Shown here: one piece after another, positions 49,740-56,890 of the stretch
Layout of the letters: the number at the start of each line of letters is the position of its first letter
Position numbering within the stretch: the first letter of the stretch is position 1
Origin: Bacteroidia bacterium
Lineage (GTDB): Bacteria; Bacteroidota; Bacteroidia; Flavobacteriales; Flavobacteriaceae
DNA: 64,000 bases
Direction: 5' to 3'
Assembly (NCBI GenBank): GCA_030431055.1
Contig: JAUIJA010000001.1
Location: forward strand, 496,001-560,000
Translations under genes and position numbers: made by a program
The notes under the pieces: generated by a model
What the model saw: the letters and a program-made list of their open reading frames with translations, nothing else
What the model was told of the DNA's origin: nothing
Databases searched by the model: none

Positions 49740-50516
49740 ATGGAAAATATTTTAATTGAAAAGCAAGATAATATTGCAGTTGTAACGATTAATCGTCCTT
49801 CAAAACTAAACGCATTGAATAAAGCTACTATTCAAGAATTACACGATGGATTTAAACAATTAAATGAAGATGTAAATGTAAAAGCAATTATTGTAACAGG
49901 AAGTGGCGAAAAAGCATTTGTTGCTGGAGCTGATATTTCAGAATTTGCTCATTTTTCAGTTGAAGAAGGTGGAAATCTGGCAGCAAAAGGTCAGGAATTA
50001 TTATTCGACTTTGTACAAAATTTAAGTACACCAGTTATTGCAGCTGTTAATGGTTTTGCTCTTGGTGGCGGATTAGAATTAGCTATGAGTTGTCATTTCA
50101 GAGTTGCTTCAGATAACGCAAAAATGGGATTGCCAGAAGTAACATTAGGTGTTATTCCAGGTTATGGAGGAACACAACGTTTGGCTCAATTAGTTGGCAA
50201 AGGTCGTGCGATGGAAATGGTTATGACAGCTGGAATGATAGATGCGCAAACAGCTCTAAATTACGGATTGGTAAACCACGTTGTAAGCCAAGAAGAATTA
50301 TTAGATTTTACAAAAGGAATTGCAACTAAAATAACTCGAAATTCAAGCGTTGCTATTGGCAAAGCCATTGAAGCTATAAATGCAAATTACGAAGATGGAA
50401 CAAACGGATATGCTATCGAAATAGAAAACTTTGGTTACTGTTTTGGAACAGAAGATTTCAAAGAAGGAACAACAGCGTTTCTAGAAAAGCGTAAAGCTAA
50501 TTTTCCTGGGAAATAA
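49740..50516 (+). CDS. Enoyl-CoA hydratase/isomerase (crotonase family)
   Basis: 258 residues. Crotonase oxyanion-hole segments GSGEKAFVAGADISEF near 58 and GFALGGGLELAMSCHFRVAS near 104 with Glu in LPEVTLGVIPGYGGTQRLAQ near 134. It probably hydrates trans-2-enoyl-CoA in beta-oxidation. Last gene of the hemH run; terminator follows. Confidence 0.92.
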   Translation: MENILIEKQDNIAVVTINRPSKLNALNKATIQELHDGFKQLNEDVNVKAIIVTGSGEKAFVAGADISEFAHFSVEEGGNLAAKGQELLFDFVQNLSTPVIAAVNGFALGGGLELAMSCHFRVASDNAKMGLPEVTLGVIPGYGGTQRLAQLVGKGRAMEMVMTAGMIDAQTALNYGLVNHVVSQEELLDFTKGIATKITRNSSVAIGKAIEAINANYEDGTNGYAIEIENFGYCFGTEDFKEGTTAFLEKRKANFPGK

Positions 50517-50534
50517 TATTTAAGAAATTTGATT

Positions 50535-50563
50535 AAAAAAGGTCGCAATTAGCGACCTTTTTT
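50535..50563. terminator. Bidirectional terminator
   Basis: AAAAAAGGTCGC pairs with GCGACCTTTTTT around a 5-base loop between convergent genes. Confidence 0.9.
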
Positions 50564-51209
50564 AACTTAAACCTTCCCATTCAGAATAAAATTGAGCCAA
50601 AAATTGTTCCATAAATTTATGCCGATTTTCTGCTAATTTTCTTCCGGTTTCCGTATTCATTTTATCTTTCAGAAGTAATAACTTTTCATAAAAATGATTA
50701 ATTGTTGGCGCATCACTTTTTTTGTATTCTTCTTTTGACATGTTTAACTTCGGAGCAATATTCGGATTGTAAATGCTTCGGTTTTTAAAACCACCGAAAT
50801 TAAATGTACGAGCTATTCCGATGGCGCCAAGAGCATCTAACCTGTCAGCATCTTGAATAATATCTAATTCTTTTGAAGTAAACTTTTGATTGAAATTCCC
50901 ACCTTTAAACGAAATATTTTCAATTATAGCGATAACGTGATTAATTATTTCTGTTGAAGCGCCTTCTTTTTCAAGAAATTGTTTGGCAACTTTAGGGCCA
51001 ATAGTTTCATCGCCATTGTGAAATTTACTGTCAGCAATATCATGAAGTAAAGCACCTAATTTTACAATTTCCAAATTACAATTGTTTTCACTTTCTGCTA
51101 TTTTAACAGCGTTTTTATAAACACGCTCAATGTGAAACCAATCATGGCCACCTTCGGTATTTTGTAATGTGTCTTTAACGAAAAGTATGGTTTTATCTAC
51201 TAACGACAT
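50562..51209 (-). CDS. HD-domain phosphohydrolase
   Basis: 215 residues. HDWFHIERVYKNAVKIAE near 18 supplies the first His, LLHDIADSKFH near 53 the HD pair, and QDADRLDALGAIGIARTF near 117 the closing Asp. It is a metal-dependent hydrolase of nucleotides or related compounds (YedJ/YfdR-like). It starts one base after the PlsC-type gene, so they are coupled. Confidence 0.9.
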   Translation of the reverse strand: MSLVDKTILFVKDTLQNTEGGHDWFHIERVYKNAVKIAESENNCNLEIVKLGALLHDIADSKFHNGDETIGPKVAKQFLEKEGASTEIINHVIAIIENISFKGGNFNQKFTSKELDIIQDADRLDALGAIGIARTFNFGGFKNRSIYNPNIAPKLNMSKEEYKKSDAPTINHFYEKLLLLKDKMNTETGRKLAENRHKFMEQFLAQFYSEWEGLS

Positions 51210-51210
51210 T

Positions 51211-51945
51211 TTATGCTTTTACGGAATCAACAATAGATTTTTGTGTTTTCTCAAAAATTTCTCCAAAGCTATAATCAGAAATTTTAAATGGTTTGTGTAC
51301 GATGTGTGAAACACGACTACCTAAACCAAGAGGAAAAGCACCAAACTTGGTTAACTTCCAAGAGTTGTTTATAGTAACAGGTAAAAAATAAGCATCTGGT
51401 GCATTTTCATACAAAATACGTAAACCATTTACAGAAAACTGTTTTGGAACACCCGTTTTGCTTCGTGTACCTTCAGGAAATATAACTACCGAATAGTTGT
51501 TTTTGTTGATGTATTCAGCCACTTGTTTAATAGCTGGTAAAGCTTGTTTAGGATCTTTTCTGTCGATTAAAGCCGAACCACCATGACGTAAATTGAAAGA
51601 AACACTTGGAATTCCTTTTCCTAATTCTTTTTTACTGATAAATTTTGGATGCCAATTACGCATGAACCAAATTATAGGTGGAATATCATACATACTCTGG
51701 TGATTTGAAACGATAATTAAAGGAACATTTTTTGGAACATTTTTTAATCCTTTAAAATTATATGTAGTTCCAAGTATATGGGTGGTTCTGGTTAGAAACC
51801 AATTTAAAATCGCCACACTTTTTTTATGAGCCTTATATCCAAATAAATTCAAACATAGCCACTGAATAGGATGAAATATTAGCAACCAAAAAAAGAAAAC
51901 TATTCCGAAAAGAAAGGAAAGTGGATAACTAATAATTTTTTCCAT
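51211..51945 (-). CDS. 1-acyl-sn-glycerol-3-phosphate acyltransferase-like protein
   Basis: About 244 residues from ATG 51945. The TTG start 18 bases upstream lies inside the predicted -7 box and is rejected. N-terminal TM (about 5-25), HX4D in SNHQSMYDIP near 78, and FPEGTRSKTGVPKQF near 150. Second PlsC-type enzyme of the window (other at 31311). Acceptor could be lysophosphatidate or an amino-lipid. Confidence 0.87.
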   Translation of the reverse strand: MEKIISYPLSFLFGIVFFFWLLIFHPIQWLCLNLFGYKAHKKSVAILNWFLTRTTHILGTTYNFKGLKNVPKNVPLIIVSNHQSMYDIPPIIWFMRNWHPKFISKKELGKGIPSVSFNLRHGGSALIDRKDPKQALPAIKQVAEYINKNNYSVVIFPEGTRSKTGVPKQFSVNGLRILYENAPDAYFLPVTINNSWKLTKFGAFPLGLGSRVSHIVHKPFKISDYSFGEIFEKTQKSIVDSVKA

Positions 51946-51960
51946 AGCAAAGATTTTTTG

Positions 51961-51968
51961 CAAAGGTA
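51961..51968 (-). promoter_or_regulatory. Putative -7 box for the second plsC-type operon
   Basis: The minus strand reads TACCTTTG, an exact match 16 bases before ATG 51945. It is what decides the start codon. Confidence 0.65.
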
Positions 51969-51976
51969 TTTAAAAT

Positions 51977-52006
51977 AAAAAAACCATCTAAAAAAGATGG
52001 TTTTTT
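51977..52006. terminator. Terminator of the bacilliredoxin gene
   Basis: AAAAAACCATCT pairs with AGATGGTTTTTT around a short A-rich loop, just after the minus-strand gene ending at 52028. Confidence 0.85.
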
Positions 52007-52027
52007 AGTTTGTAATTATTACTATTT

Positions 52028-52438
52028 TTAACAGAACTCGTTATAAGCGTCTTTTAAATTTTCTGCGATTAATTCAGCAGGACGACCTTCAATGTGATGA
52101 CGTTCTAACATGTGAACTAATTCCCCGTTCTTAAACAAAGCCATACTTGGCGAAGATGGAGGAAAAGGAAACATGTGCTCACGAGCTTTAGTTACCGCAT
52201 CTTTATCAACACCCGCAAAAGCCGTTACTAAAAAATCAGGTTTTTTAGCGTTGTCTAAACTCATTTTTGCTCCCGGACGTGCGTTACGAGCTGCACAACC
52301 ACAAACCGAGTTAATAACCACTAAAGTTGTTCCTTCTTTGGCTAAAACATTTTCAACATCTTGTTCTGTATATAATTCTTGAAAACCAGCATCTGTTAAT
52401 TCAGCTTTCATTGGTTTTACCATTTCTTCTGGATACAT
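52028..52438 (-). CDS. BrxA/BrxB-family bacilliredoxin
   Basis: A 136-residue thioredoxin-fold protein. MYPEEMVKPMKAELTDAGFQ at the start and active-site VCGCAARNARPG (CGC, near 45-47) are the YphP/YqiW signature. In Firmicutes it removes bacillithiol from protein cysteines. Whether this organism makes bacillithiol cannot be seen here. Monocistronic with its own -7 box and terminator. Confidence 0.93.
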   Translation of the reverse strand: MYPEEMVKPMKAELTDAGFQELYTEQDVENVLAKEGTTLVVINSVCGCAARNARPGAKMSLDNAKKPDFLVTAFAGVDKDAVTKAREHMFPFPPSSPSMALFKNGELVHMLERHHIEGRPAELIAENLKDAYNEFC

Positions 52439-52459
52439 AATTTAAAATTTAAATTTGTG

Positions 52460-52467
52460 CAAAGTTA
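52460..52467 (-). promoter_or_regulatory. Putative -7 box for the bacilliredoxin gene
   Basis: The minus strand reads TAACTTTG, an exact match. A second CTTTG lies directly upstream. Confidence 0.55.
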
Positions 52468-52508
52468 CAAAGTTTTTAGTTGCGAAATGTTAAACAAGTT
52501 CTAACATT

Positions 52509-54767
52509 CTAATACAGTGTGTATCGTAATCCTAAAAACATTCTAATTCCTTGATTTGGTCCGTAAACATAGCCAGGATCAAAAGTTAATGCATAAGGAT
52601 TGTCTGGTGTTGCAACTACATCTCCACTTGGGTCGTAAGTTACATTTTCATCAAAAGGATCATTAGCTCTTGCAATTAGAAATGGAACATTTTTATTTGG
52701 TGTCCAATCTAAAAGGTTTTTTACACCGCCGTATAACTCTAGGTTATTTATTCTTTTGTAGGTAAATTGAATGTTTTGAATACTCCAAATAGGCGAATAT
52801 TCAGGTCTTGGATCTAAATCGCTTAACAAAGGTAATCGCATTGGTCCATAAATATTACCTGTATAATCGATTGATAAAAACCACCTAGGAATTTCATAAG
52901 AAAGACTCCAAGTTCCAGAAAATTTTTCCGTTAAGATAGGAGTTGTATTTTCATTTTCTCGCTTTATTTTAGGTTCTAAATACGTAATTCCGACAGAACT
53001 TTTTAATCCGAATGGGAAAATAAAATCAGCATTTGCTGTAATTCCTAAAGTTTGAGCATAACCATCTAAATTGGAATAGATAATTTGGTTTGGATTCGTA
53101 TCATAATCAGGAATAATTTGATTGTTGAAATACGTATACCAACTCGAAATATCAAAAATTCCAACCGAACCATTTTCAAAATGAATTTTGGTCAGATAAT
53201 TTAAATTGATATTATAGGATTTTTCAGGTTTTAAATCTTCAGTGATAAGAATATCTCTTGAACCAGTTAGAGCCGCATGTTCTTCGGTAAATAAGTTTAC
53301 AACTCTAAAACCTGTTCCAGCATTTATTCTAAAAACACTATTTTGATTCGGTTTCCATTTGTAAGCTATTCTGGGCGTAAATATTGAACCATGATTGTTA
53401 TTGTAATCATAGCGCGAACCTAAAAGTAAACTCTTGTTTTCGGTTAGTTTAATTTCGTCTTGAAGGAAAACACTGTAAATTTTAGTTTTTTCAGCTTTTT
53501 TAGTTGCTGTTGTGTTGTCATTATAATATTGGTAACGGAAAGCGCTTCCTAAGAGAACATCGTGATTTTGAATTTTTTTATCCCAAGTATATTGTCCGAA
53601 CGCAATTTTTTGATTGGCTAAATAAAAAGTATCGCCATAAACCGAATTTTGATTGTGATAGGTATATGAAAAAGCCAAATTCATATTTTCTTTTACAGGT
53701 AATTGATAGTTTCCAAGTAATTCAAATCGATTTGTATAAATACTTTCACCATAAACTTCGTTTCCACCACGATAGGATTTGTTCCATTGCATTTCGCCGC
53801 CCCAACGATCTTCGCAAAAATAACGACCGGCTAAACTCATTCGTCTATTTTCTTTTCTGTTGAAATCAAATTTTTTAAAGACGGAAATTCGCTCTTGTAA
53901 AGTTACATCTGTGAAATTATCGCTGTTGTTATCTACTGGGTTATTATAGTTGAAATAGTTTATTCCTAAAAGTGAATTAATATTTTTTCCGAGTTTATAC
54001 TTGGCGCCAATATCAACATTGTTTTCGAGCCAACCCGTAGAAAAAATATCCGCCGAGACTATTGGTGCTGTAATTGCATTTTTAGTGATAATATTGATTA
54101 ATCCACCTACCGCTTCGCTTCCATAAAGCGATGAAGCCGGACCTTTAACAACTTCAATTCTGTCGATTAATGAATTTGGAATTCCCGATAAACCATAAAC
54201 GGTAGATAATCCGCTTACAATTGGCATTCCATCTATAGTAACCATAGTGTAAGGACCTTCTAAACCATTAATATGAATATCGCCTGTATTACAAATGTTA
54301 CAGTTTAATTGTGGGCGAACTCCATTTACATTTTGTAAAGCTTCGAAAACGTTTGGAGTTGGGTTTTTCTTCAAAAAAGCAGTGGTATAAACTTCAACAG
54401 GAACAGGAGTTTCTAATCTAGAAACGGGTTTTAGTGTTCCTGTAACTGTTACTTCATTTAAGGTGTTGTTTTCTTTTAAAATAAAGGTAATTCTTTTGTT
54501 CTCATTTTCTTTTAAAGTAATCTTTTTTGTTTTTGTCGCGAAACCAATGAAAGACACACGAATAGAATAGGTGCCTTCTGTTATATTATTAAATTCAAAA
54601 ACGCCATTTTTATCACTTGATCTTCCTTTTTTTAGATCTACAAGTAATATAGAAGCAAAAGCGATAGGTTCTCCACTTTCAGTAGTGATTTTTCCATATA
54701 GTTTTGATTGGGAAAAAGACAAACAGCTAACTGAAAGCAGAGTTAGTAAAAATATTTTTTTAATCAT
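52509..54767 (-). CDS. TonB-dependent outer-membrane receptor
   Basis: 752 residues. Signal peptide (1-19), a carboxypeptidase-regulatory-like domain (about 22-100), TonB plug (about 115-225; INGLEGPYTMVTIDGMPIVS and VEVVKGPASSLYGSEAVGG), then a 22-strand barrel ending in an aromatic residue (GLRYTLY). The plug contains a CxxC pair (QLNCNICNTGD near 153-158), seen in some Bacteroidota receptors and possibly metal-binding. Divergent from a DtxR/MntR-type regulator and a ZIP transporter, which suggests a metal or metallophore substrate. Confidence 0.9.
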   Translation of the reverse strand: MIKKIFLLTLLSVSCLSFSQSKLYGKITTESGEPIAFASILLVDLKKGRSSDKNGVFEFNNITEGTYSIRVSFIGFATKTKKITLKENENKRITFILKENNTLNEVTVTGTLKPVSRLETPVPVEVYTTAFLKKNPTPNVFEALQNVNGVRPQLNCNICNTGDIHINGLEGPYTMVTIDGMPIVSGLSTVYGLSGIPNSLIDRIEVVKGPASSLYGSEAVGGLINIITKNAITAPIVSADIFSTGWLENNVDIGAKYKLGKNINSLLGINYFNYNNPVDNNSDNFTDVTLQERISVFKKFDFNRKENRRMSLAGRYFCEDRWGGEMQWNKSYRGGNEVYGESIYTNRFELLGNYQLPVKENMNLAFSYTYHNQNSVYGDTFYLANQKIAFGQYTWDKKIQNHDVLLGSAFRYQYYNDNTTATKKAEKTKIYSVFLQDEIKLTENKSLLLGSRYDYNNNHGSIFTPRIAYKWKPNQNSVFRINAGTGFRVVNLFTEEHAALTGSRDILITEDLKPEKSYNINLNYLTKIHFENGSVGIFDISSWYTYFNNQIIPDYDTNPNQIIYSNLDGYAQTLGITANADFIFPFGLKSSVGITYLEPKIKRENENTTPILTEKFSGTWSLSYEIPRWFLSIDYTGNIYGPMRLPLLSDLDPRPEYSPIWSIQNIQFTYKRINNLELYGGVKNLLDWTPNKNVPFLIARANDPFDENVTYDPSGDVVATPDNPYALTFDPGYVYGPNQGIRMFLGLRYTLY

Positions 54768-54784
54768 TTAAAATAAAATTTAGG

Positions 54785-54792
54785 CAAAACTA
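54785..54792 (-). promoter_or_regulatory. Putative -7 box for the TonB receptor
   Basis: The minus strand reads TAGTTTTG, an exact match, 17 bases before the receptor ATG. Confidence 0.6.
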
Positions 54793-54826
54793 AAAATAAA
54801 ATAAGTGTTTGCAAAAAATATTGTTT

Positions 54827-54834
54827 TATATTTG
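54827..54834 (+). promoter_or_regulatory. Putative -7 box for the metal regulator
   Basis: TATATTTG is an exact match 17 bases before the ATG. A TTG lies 15 bases upstream (shorter than usual). The two divergent -7 boxes are 34 bases apart, leaving room for one shared operator. Confidence 0.6.
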
Positions 54835-54851
54835 TGTAATAATTTATTAAA

Positions 54852-55499
54852 ATGACTATTTCAGAAGAAAATTATTTAAAAGTTATTTATCATTTAGCAC
54901 AAGTTTCACCTAAGGGTGTTAATACTAATGCTATTGCGGGAATGTTAGACACTAAAGCGTCTTCGGTAACTGATATGATAAAAAAACTAGATGAAAAAGG
55001 CTTAGTTAGTTACGTGAAATATCAAGGCGTTTCGTTAACCGAAAAAGGTTTGTATTCGGCAAAGATGATTGTGAGAAAACATCGTCTTTGGGAAGTTTTT
55101 TTAGTTGAAAAGTTAAGCTTTTCTTGGGATGAGGTTCATGAAATAGCAGAAGAATTAGAACATATTCAATCGGAAAAACTAATAAATCGATTAGATACTT
55201 TTCTTGAATTTCCAGACTTTGATCCGCATGGTGATCCAATTCCAAATGCTGATGGGGAAATTAAAAAAATGCAAAAGAAAATTTTATCGGATATTCAATT
55301 GAACGAAACTGTAAAATGTGTTGGAGTAAAAGATTCATCTGTTGAATTCTTACAATTTCTAGATAAAAAAGGAATTTCACTAGGAACAAATATCACAGTT
55401 TTAGAAAAAGAAACCTTTGATGAAACATTGAAGATAAAACTTCAAGAGGAGATATTAACAATATCAAATAAAATAGCTAACAATTTATACGTTCAATAA
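54852..55499 (+). CDS. DtxR/MntR-family metal-dependent transcriptional regulator
   Basis: 215 residues. N-terminal winged helix (about 1-65; SEENYLKVIYHLAQ, AGMLDTKASSVTDMIKKLDE), dimerisation/metal domain (about 66-140; RKHRLWEVFLVEKLSFSWDE then EVHEIAEELEHIQS, which carries metal-ligand His and Glu) and a C-terminal FeoA/SH3-like domain (about 145-215). Senses Mn2+ or Fe2+. Three bases from the ZIP gene and divergent from the receptor, so it probably controls both. Confidence 0.93.
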   Translation: MTISEENYLKVIYHLAQVSPKGVNTNAIAGMLDTKASSVTDMIKKLDEKGLVSYVKYQGVSLTEKGLYSAKMIVRKHRLWEVFLVEKLSFSWDEVHEIAEELEHIQSEKLINRLDTFLEFPDFDPHGDPIPNADGEIKKMQKKILSDIQLNETVKCVGVKDSSVEFLQFLDKKGISLGTNITVLEKETFDETLKIKLQEEILTISNKIANNLYVQ

Positions 55500-55501
55500 T
55501 T

Positions 55502-56320
55502 ATGTTTGATTCAATTTTAGAATATTTAGAAAGTATCGACCCTATTTTAGCAGCATTTTATGCGACTATGTTTACGTGGTTTTTAACCGCTTTAGGAGCA
55601 GCATTTGTGTTCTTTTTCAAAACCATGAATCGAGCGCTTCTTGATGGAATGTTAGGGTTTACGGGTGGCGTTATGGTTGCAGCAAGTTATTGGAGTTTGC
55701 TTGCACCAGCTATTGAAATGAGCGAAGGAGAAGGTTTTGTAAAAGTGATTCCGGCTGCTGTTGGATTTTTATTAGGTGCCATTTTTCTATTTGGATTAGA
55801 TAAAACCTTACCGCATTTACATATTAATTTTAAAGAAACCGAAGGCATAAAATCACCTTGGCAACGAACTACTTTATTGGTTTTAGCTATTACTTTACAC
55901 AACATTCCAGAAGGATTGGCGGTTGGTGTTTTATTTGGAGGAGTGGCTGCTGGAATTCCAGAAGCTTCTATTGCAGGCGCGGTAACTTTGGCGATTGGAA
56001 TTGGTATTCAAAATTTTCCTGAGGGAATTGCGGTTGCCATGCCATTGCGAAGAATGGGAGCATCTCGAAGAAAAAGTTTTATGTACGGGCAAGCGTCTGC
56101 TATTGTTGAGCCAATTGCAGGAGTTTTAGGTGCAGTTGCCGTTACTTTTTTCACTCCAGTTTTACCTTATGCATTGGCTTTTGCTGCTGGCGCGATGATT
56201 TATGTGGTTGTAGAAGAAGTTATTCCGGAAACTCAACAAGATAAAAATACTGATATTGCTACTTTAGGTTTCATAGGCGGATTTATTGTAATGATGAGTC
56301 TTGATGTTGCTTTGGGTTAA
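55502..56320 (+). CDS. ZIP-family metal transporter
   Basis: A 272-residue membrane protein with about eight TMs. TM4 has LHNIPEGLAVGVLFGG near 133 and TM5 GIQNFPEGIAVAMPLRRMG near 167; these hold the His, Asn and Glu metal ligands of the binuclear site. Transports Zn2+, Fe2+ or Mn2+ into the cytoplasm. Coupled to the DtxR/MntR-type regulator. Confidence 0.93.
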   Translation: MFDSILEYLESIDPILAAFYATMFTWFLTALGAAFVFFFKTMNRALLDGMLGFTGGVMVAASYWSLLAPAIEMSEGEGFVKVIPAAVGFLLGAIFLFGLDKTLPHLHINFKETEGIKSPWQRTTLLVLAITLHNIPEGLAVGVLFGGVAAGIPEASIAGAVTLAIGIGIQNFPEGIAVAMPLRRMGASRRKSFMYGQASAIVEPIAGVLGAVAVTFFTPVLPYALAFAAGAMIYVVVEEVIPETQQDKNTDIATLGFIGGFIVMMSLDVALG

Positions 56321-56338
56321 TTTTCATATCTTTAGTAT

Positions 56339-56755
56339 ATGAAAAAATTATTCTTTGGACTATTCACCGTTTTACTTGTCGCTTGCTCATCTGATAAGTT
56401 TAATGAAGATGTTTTGACTATAGGTACAACCGAAAAAAGTGTTGTTACCAAAGATTTAAGTTTTAAAATTGAAAAATTTCTTTACGATAGTCGTTGTCCA
56501 GAAGGTGTAAATTGTGTTTGGGCTGGTGAAGTACATTTACTTTTAGGCGTTTATGAAAACAATTCAAAAATGGAAGAAGTTGATTTAGTTATTGACTATA
56601 GGAATTTTGAACAAAATAAAACGTTTTTCGAATCTAAAATTCCACTAGAAAACAAAAAAATTGAAAGCATTCAAATCTCTCCAAACAGAGTTGAAGGTCT
56701 TAAAATTGAAGAAAAAGAATATCAGTTGAAATTGGTTTTTTCTGAAAAGAAATAA
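56339..56755 (+). CDS. Small lipoprotein with a DSRCP...CVWAG motif
   Basis: 138 residues. Signal peptide with lipobox LLVACSSD (Cys near 16). A beta-rich domain carries YDSRCPEGVNCVWAGEVHLL near 50-70, a conserved motif in a poorly understood Bacteroidota family; its two Cys could form a disulfide. It starts 18 bases after the ZIP stop, so may belong to the metal operon. Function unknown. Confidence 0.75.
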   Translation: MKKLFFGLFTVLLVACSSDKFNEDVLTIGTTEKSVVTKDLSFKIEKFLYDSRCPEGVNCVWAGEVHLLLGVYENNSKMEEVDLVIDYRNFEQNKTFFESKIPLENKKIESIQISPNRVEGLKIEEKEYQLKLVFSEKK

Positions 56756-56890
56756 CTAATGACAACCACAATCGTCGCCACATGATTTTGAATTTTTCTT
56801 TGCTTTAGCTGTTTTTTTCCAAAAGAATTTCTTCAATAGAAAAAGAACGGCAACAGCTAAAGTTATATAGGCTAAAATTTCTTGTATCAT
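56756..56890 (-). CDS. FeoB-associated Cys-rich membrane protein
   Basis: 44 residues from ATG 56890 (MIQEILAYITLAVAVLFLLK); a longer frame inside feoB is rejected. One TM, a Lys-rich stretch, then CGDDCGCH at the end. The ATG overlaps the feoB stop (ATGA), so translation is coupled. Small Cys-rich proteins next to feoB are thought to help iron delivery to FeoB or play a FeoC-like part. Confidence 0.88.
   Translation of the reverse strand: MIQEILAYITLAVAVLFLLKKFFWKKTAKAKKNSKSCGDDCGCH

Noticed and set aside
51946..51963. Upstream TTG start of the second PlsC-type protein
   Set aside because: It is part of the predicted -7 box TACCTTTG, so it would not be transcribed.
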